Assembly: GCA_963682095.1 (NCBI GenBank)
Contig: OY821757.1
Coordinates: 32,651,700 to 32,715,699 of the forward strand
Length of the DNA stretch: 64,000 nucleotides
Direction of reading: 5' to 3'
Source of the DNA: Potentilla sterilis
Lineage: Eukaryota; Streptophyta; Magnoliopsida; Rosales; Rosaceae
Part shown: piece after piece, positions 60,159 to 64,000 of the stretch
How the letters are laid out: every line of letters starts with the position of its first letter
Position numbering within the stretch: the first letter of the stretch is position 1
The notes under the pieces: model-generated
Databases searched by the model: none
The model's input: only the letters and a program-made list of their open reading frames with translations
Told to the model about the DNA's origin: nothing
Program-made: the position numbers and the translations under genes

Positions 60159-62473
60159 TGATAGGAGCATAAAATGCGACGTTCTTAATATGTTTTACCC
60201 CCCATTTATGCATTTCTTATCCCTTATTGTTGTAATATAGAGTCATTGAGTCATGTTAGAGTCGTTGGCAAGTGTTGGTGAATTAATTGAGCTAAAAATG
60301 CAGAAATGTCGATTTATGAAGAGTTTTAGTTTGAGTAGGACTCCTTGTTGTACTAGGAATCCTGTTTGGACTAGGAAACCTGTTTTGACTAGGAAACTTG
60401 TCGGAATTGATTTCTTTATCTTTCGTCGTTTCTAATATTTGGGTGGAATCGATTTGTGCTATAAACAGTGAAAATGCATAATTATGGTGGAGTCCTTATT
60501 GAACTAGGATTCCTAATAAGAGTTTGATTTGACTAGGACTCCTTTTTCAAGTAGAACTCTATTTGGAAAAGGAATCCTTACTAAAGTAGGAATCCCAGTT
60601 GGATAAGGATTCTACGAGTTTGAGTCCTAATTGAAGTCTACGAGTGAAGAGTTTTAGTCGAACAAGGAGTCTACAAACGCTCGACGTTTTTGAATCGTCG
60701 AAAGAATTTCATTAAAAATGTAACTCCTTGTTGGACTAGGATTCCTTATTTATCTAGGACTCTTACTCATGATAATTGTGCTACATCTTTTTATCTTCTT
60801 TTTAATTTAATTCTTATTCTTATTTTCAGGAATTAAAGAGAAGATTAATGGAGGATTTCTTGGGGAATTTTCGGCAATAAAAAGATCCTATGCCGTGGAG
60901 TTCAAGAATGGGAATCCAAGTTGGATTTGGATTCCTCTTTGCCGTGAGCCATTTAATCATTAATTCTGATTTTTGATTTGTGTTGTTCTTGGATAATGCA
61001 CGGCTAAAGAAAAGAAAAAGAGATGGATTTGGACTCTTGAAGGCCGGCCAAGATAAGAAAAGGAGGAAGAAAATTCGGATAAGAAGAGAAGAGAAAAGAG
61101 AGGAATGCATGTGGACTTTATTGAAGCTTGATGCATTACTTGTTGCCGAATTAAAAGAAGATTAAATGAAGAAAATACAAGTGATATTCGGCTGATTAAA
61201 GATTGCATGGAAAAGAAGACTTATTGCCGAATTAAAGAAAAAGAAAAGAAGAATTTCGGTGGAATAATTCTACTCTTGCCGAAACCCAATCCCATATGGT
61301 TTTGGTTTTCTTGTGCACCACTCAAGGCCGAACCCTAGCTCTCTCTCCTCTCTATATATACACACATTGTATTCATTAAAATCATCATCTCTCTCTCCAC
61401 AAAAGCTGCCGAACCTCTGCCCAAATTAATTCCCCAAATTTCATACCAAGGAGCAAAGCCGAATCCACCACCTTTCCATCATTCGATCACCATCTCACCA
61501 ATCCTTGCCGAATCTTAACCAAGGTTGTAATATGGATTGTATTATTTTGGTTTTTGTTACTTTGTATTTAAACATAACTTTGTCTATGAAGTATGTTTTG
61601 GTTTTTGGTTTTAATTTCGGTATTGATAATCATATATGGGATCTTCGGATCTTTGTTATAATTGTTTGGATATTTTATATGTGATTGCCGAATTATATAT
61701 GTGATGTGATTAAATTTGTATTATGGGCAGTAGCTTTAGCATGTTTCTTGATTTTAATTAGGTTTATTTTCTTAATTCGTGTGGAACCGAAGGAGATGTC
61801 TAGATGCATTCGCAGGCCATGAGTGTTATCTAGATGTTGAATTCATATGCCGATTTAATACATGTTGATTCACACGCGTTGTTGGTTTTAATATGTGTTA
61901 ATCTAAGGGTTAGAGTAATTATGGAAATTTACATGTCGATGTGAGATGGGTGACGCCATACTTGCTAACATGTTCCAATTCGACAATATGTGCTTATGTG
62001 CTTGTTGTGTTTAATTTACATGCGTTGTGTTATTAAACCGATTAGTACCATGTTTAGGATTGCGCGCGTTTCGGATTCTAAATACTTATGATGTCTTGAA
62101 TAATTAGGATAAGCTGCGTTGGCCCTAATTAAATTGGAACTTAATTAATCTTGAAATCGTTTTATGTTTGCTGCCCCTATTACTTGTTTTAATTTTGTTG
62201 CATGTATAATGAGATTTGTGTTTGGTGATTGTGTGAAAGGTGATGATCAATTGTATATAGTAATCTAGGATTTAATTTTCGTAAACTAGTAAGTAAATAA
62301 TAATTAAAAATTTCGACAACCCCCCTTTTATGCAATACTTTGTGTGATTGAAAGCCCTTGATTTCCCCGGATAGAACGATCCCTACTTGTCCTAACTACA
62401 ATTGACACAAGAAGGGTATTATTTGTATGAAGTTGTTTTGCAGGTATTTTGTGCTTGGATAACATCTCCATCA
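60159..62473 (+). repeat. Solo LTR D in the protease region of C (2315 bp)
   Basis: The ends are TGATAGGAGC and CTCCATCA, with CTTCC on both sides (60154-60158 and 62474-62478). There is no internal region. By its GCGCGCGTTTCGG stretch it belongs with the LTRs of B. It has the U3 18-bp motifs, a TATA box at 61353-61360, a donor-like CCAAGGTTGTAA and a TTTTGCAGG acceptor-like site near its end. It points against element C. Confidence 0.93.
61353..61360 (+). promoter_or_regulatory. TATA box in solo LTR D
   Basis: TATATATA in a CTCTCTATATATACAC context, at the expected place in the LTR. It would drive transcription antisense to gag of C. Confidence 0.65.
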
Positions 62474-64000
62474 CTTCCTCTGGAGAACGGCTGAAACCGT
62501 CTCACTCATCTTCACCACCTGCTCCTCCCTAGTATGCCTTCTTGTTGTGCACAGCTCCTTAAGAAATTTTGCATACTTGGGAATTTGCTTGATGCACTCA
62601 AGCAATGGAATATTTACCTCCACACGCCTGAAGATATCAAGTACCTCCTCATCTGATTTCTCCTTCTTCGATTTAGCAAATCTGGAAGGAAAAGGCAAAC
62701 TCGAAGATTGGTTAGTATTAATTAAACCACTTGAGTCAGATTTTACCTTAATTGTCTTTGAGGTTGCGGGATCTTTTTCCATGTCCCTCTTTTTCATCAT
62801 GTCAAGCTCAGCCTTGCTTGGCTCACCACTCTTGTCATTATCATGACCGTGTGTCACCTTGTCACCATTGCCGAGTATCACATTATTGTGCTCGGCATTA
62901 TCACTCTCGGCATCATAACCATCGTGATCACCATCTAAAATCTCGTCACCTCTCTTCATGCTCGGCCCCTCCACAATCTTACCACTCCTTGTGGTAATTG
63001 CATTTGCTTGCTCATTCTTGGGGTTCTTAATCACTCCTCCAGGTAACCTCCCTTGTTCTTGGATTTGCCCCATGAAATCCACAACCTTCCCCATCTGATT
63101 CTTCAGCTCAGAAATATCCTTAGTGTTGGAAGTAGTGGATTGCAACAACGTGTGAGTTGCATCATTCAATGATTTCAGCATTGCATCATAGTTAGGGTTT
63201 GATGATGCTTGAGCATTGTTGTTGTAGAATTGTTGCTGAGGTCTTGCATATCCTTGGAATTGCCCTTGAGGTCTTGGTTGAAACGCCATTCCTCCTTGAT
63301 TTGCTTGTGGTGGCGCCACTTGTTGAGGGTTCTGAACATTGCTATTGTTGGCCCAACGAAAATTAGGGTGATCGTTGTACCTTGGATTGAAATTCTGGAA
63401 AGTGGAACGTTGCTGCCCTTGGAAACCAACTGAATTGGCTTCCTCAAAATTATCACTTCCTCCCAATTGAGGACATACATCAGCCGTATGGCCCTCCAAA
63501 CTACACACTCCACATACTTGGGCATGCTTCTGTTTCATCATTTGGGACATCATCTGAGTCAGCTTTCCCATGTCTTCCCTAAGTTCCTTGACAGCACCAG
63601 ACTCCAACCACTGGCCTCATTTACACGCCTTGAGGAAGTAGACCCGAACTGTTGTTGGTTAGTGAAATGCATCTCCAACAAGTTCTTAACTTCCTCCTTG
63701 CTCTTTTCCATTAACGATCCACCAGCTGCTGAATCAAGAAATCTTCGCTCCAAGGGACGTAACCCTTCATAAAAATACTGCAGCAAAAGACCTTCACGTA
63801 TCCCATGATTAGGACACGTCGCCACCAAAGATTTGTACCTATCATAGTACACATCGAAGCTCTCATCTGGCTCTTGTCTGATCGAGGTGATCTCCTTTCT
63901 GATCTGTGTCACCCGCGATGAAGGAAAATATTTGGTGAGAAATTCCTTCACCATAGTGTTCCAAGACACCATCTTCCCTGGTGGAATGGCAAAGAACCAT
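62474..64000 (-). pseudogene. gag-pro: gag of element C, running off the right edge
   Basis: This runs from the Gag core (window edge) through the zinc knuckle (C-G-V-C form), the Gln/Asn-rich stretch and ITTRSG to SAVLQRK, where the solo LTR cuts it. A 4-base deletion near 63600, after the NEASG stretch, shifts the frame. Otherwise it is very close to gag of A, including the Asp/His-rich linker. The start codon and leader are outside the window. Confidence 0.9.

Larger units (their letters stand above)
53119..64000 (-). mobile_element. Element C: decayed Athila-like element, 5' end outside window
   Basis: Reading on the minus strand: gag (entering from the right edge), protease region split by a solo LTR, pol with a large deletion and two stops, 3' region, polypurine tract and 3' LTR. 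It is close to A in LTR type and protein. Its 3' LTR lacks only the last 14 bases, which fits B having inserted there, so the true left end of C is probably at 11697. Confidence 0.88.

Overview
The window is plant nuclear DNA made almost entirely of nested LTR retrotransposons. I see no host gene, no RNA gene and nothing bacterial. The evidence is complete Ty3/gypsy polyproteins with Athila-type reverse transcriptase motifs, LTRs of about 2.0-2.3 kb, primer sites complementary to plant tRNA-Asp, 5-bp target duplications and AT-rich non-coding DNA. Such density suggests pericentromeric or other heterochromatin of a flowering plant. I cannot name the species.

Layout. (1) 1-10683: element A (+), whose 5' LTR lies off the left edge. 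It has a leader, an intact gag-pro frame, one in-frame UAG, an intact pol frame, a 1.8-kb non-coding 3' region and a 3' LTR. (2) 10684-11696: 3.3 copies of a satellite of about 305 bp that A inserted into. (3) 11697-53118: element B (-), a decayed relative broken by later insertions. (4) 53119-64000: element C (-), also decayed and running off the right edge. B seems to lie within the last 19 bp of C's 3' LTR.

Insertions inside B and C. A solo LTR (20108-20594 plus 43974-45822, target duplication CCTTC) splits the gag of B. Inside that solo LTR sits the main feature: a non-coding LARD-type element expanded into a 23.4-kb head-to-tail array (20595-43973) of five LTRs and four internal regions. 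Its period is exactly 5331 bp, and one ATATG target duplication flanks the whole array. A solo LTR of a different family (50339-52340, GTTAC) splits the 5' LTR of B. Another solo LTR (60159-62473, CTTCC) splits the protease region of C.

How the parts relate. A has open frames for Gag, protease, RT, RNase H and integrase and could be a source of proteins. The LARD has no gag or pol but keeps the parts needed in cis: tRNA-Asp primer site, polypurine tract, a covarying leader hairpin and a long conserved 3' region. It may be mobilised in trans by A-like elements. Gag-Pro and Pol share one frame, separated by a UAG in a tobamovirus-type readthrough context that is kept in A, B and C.
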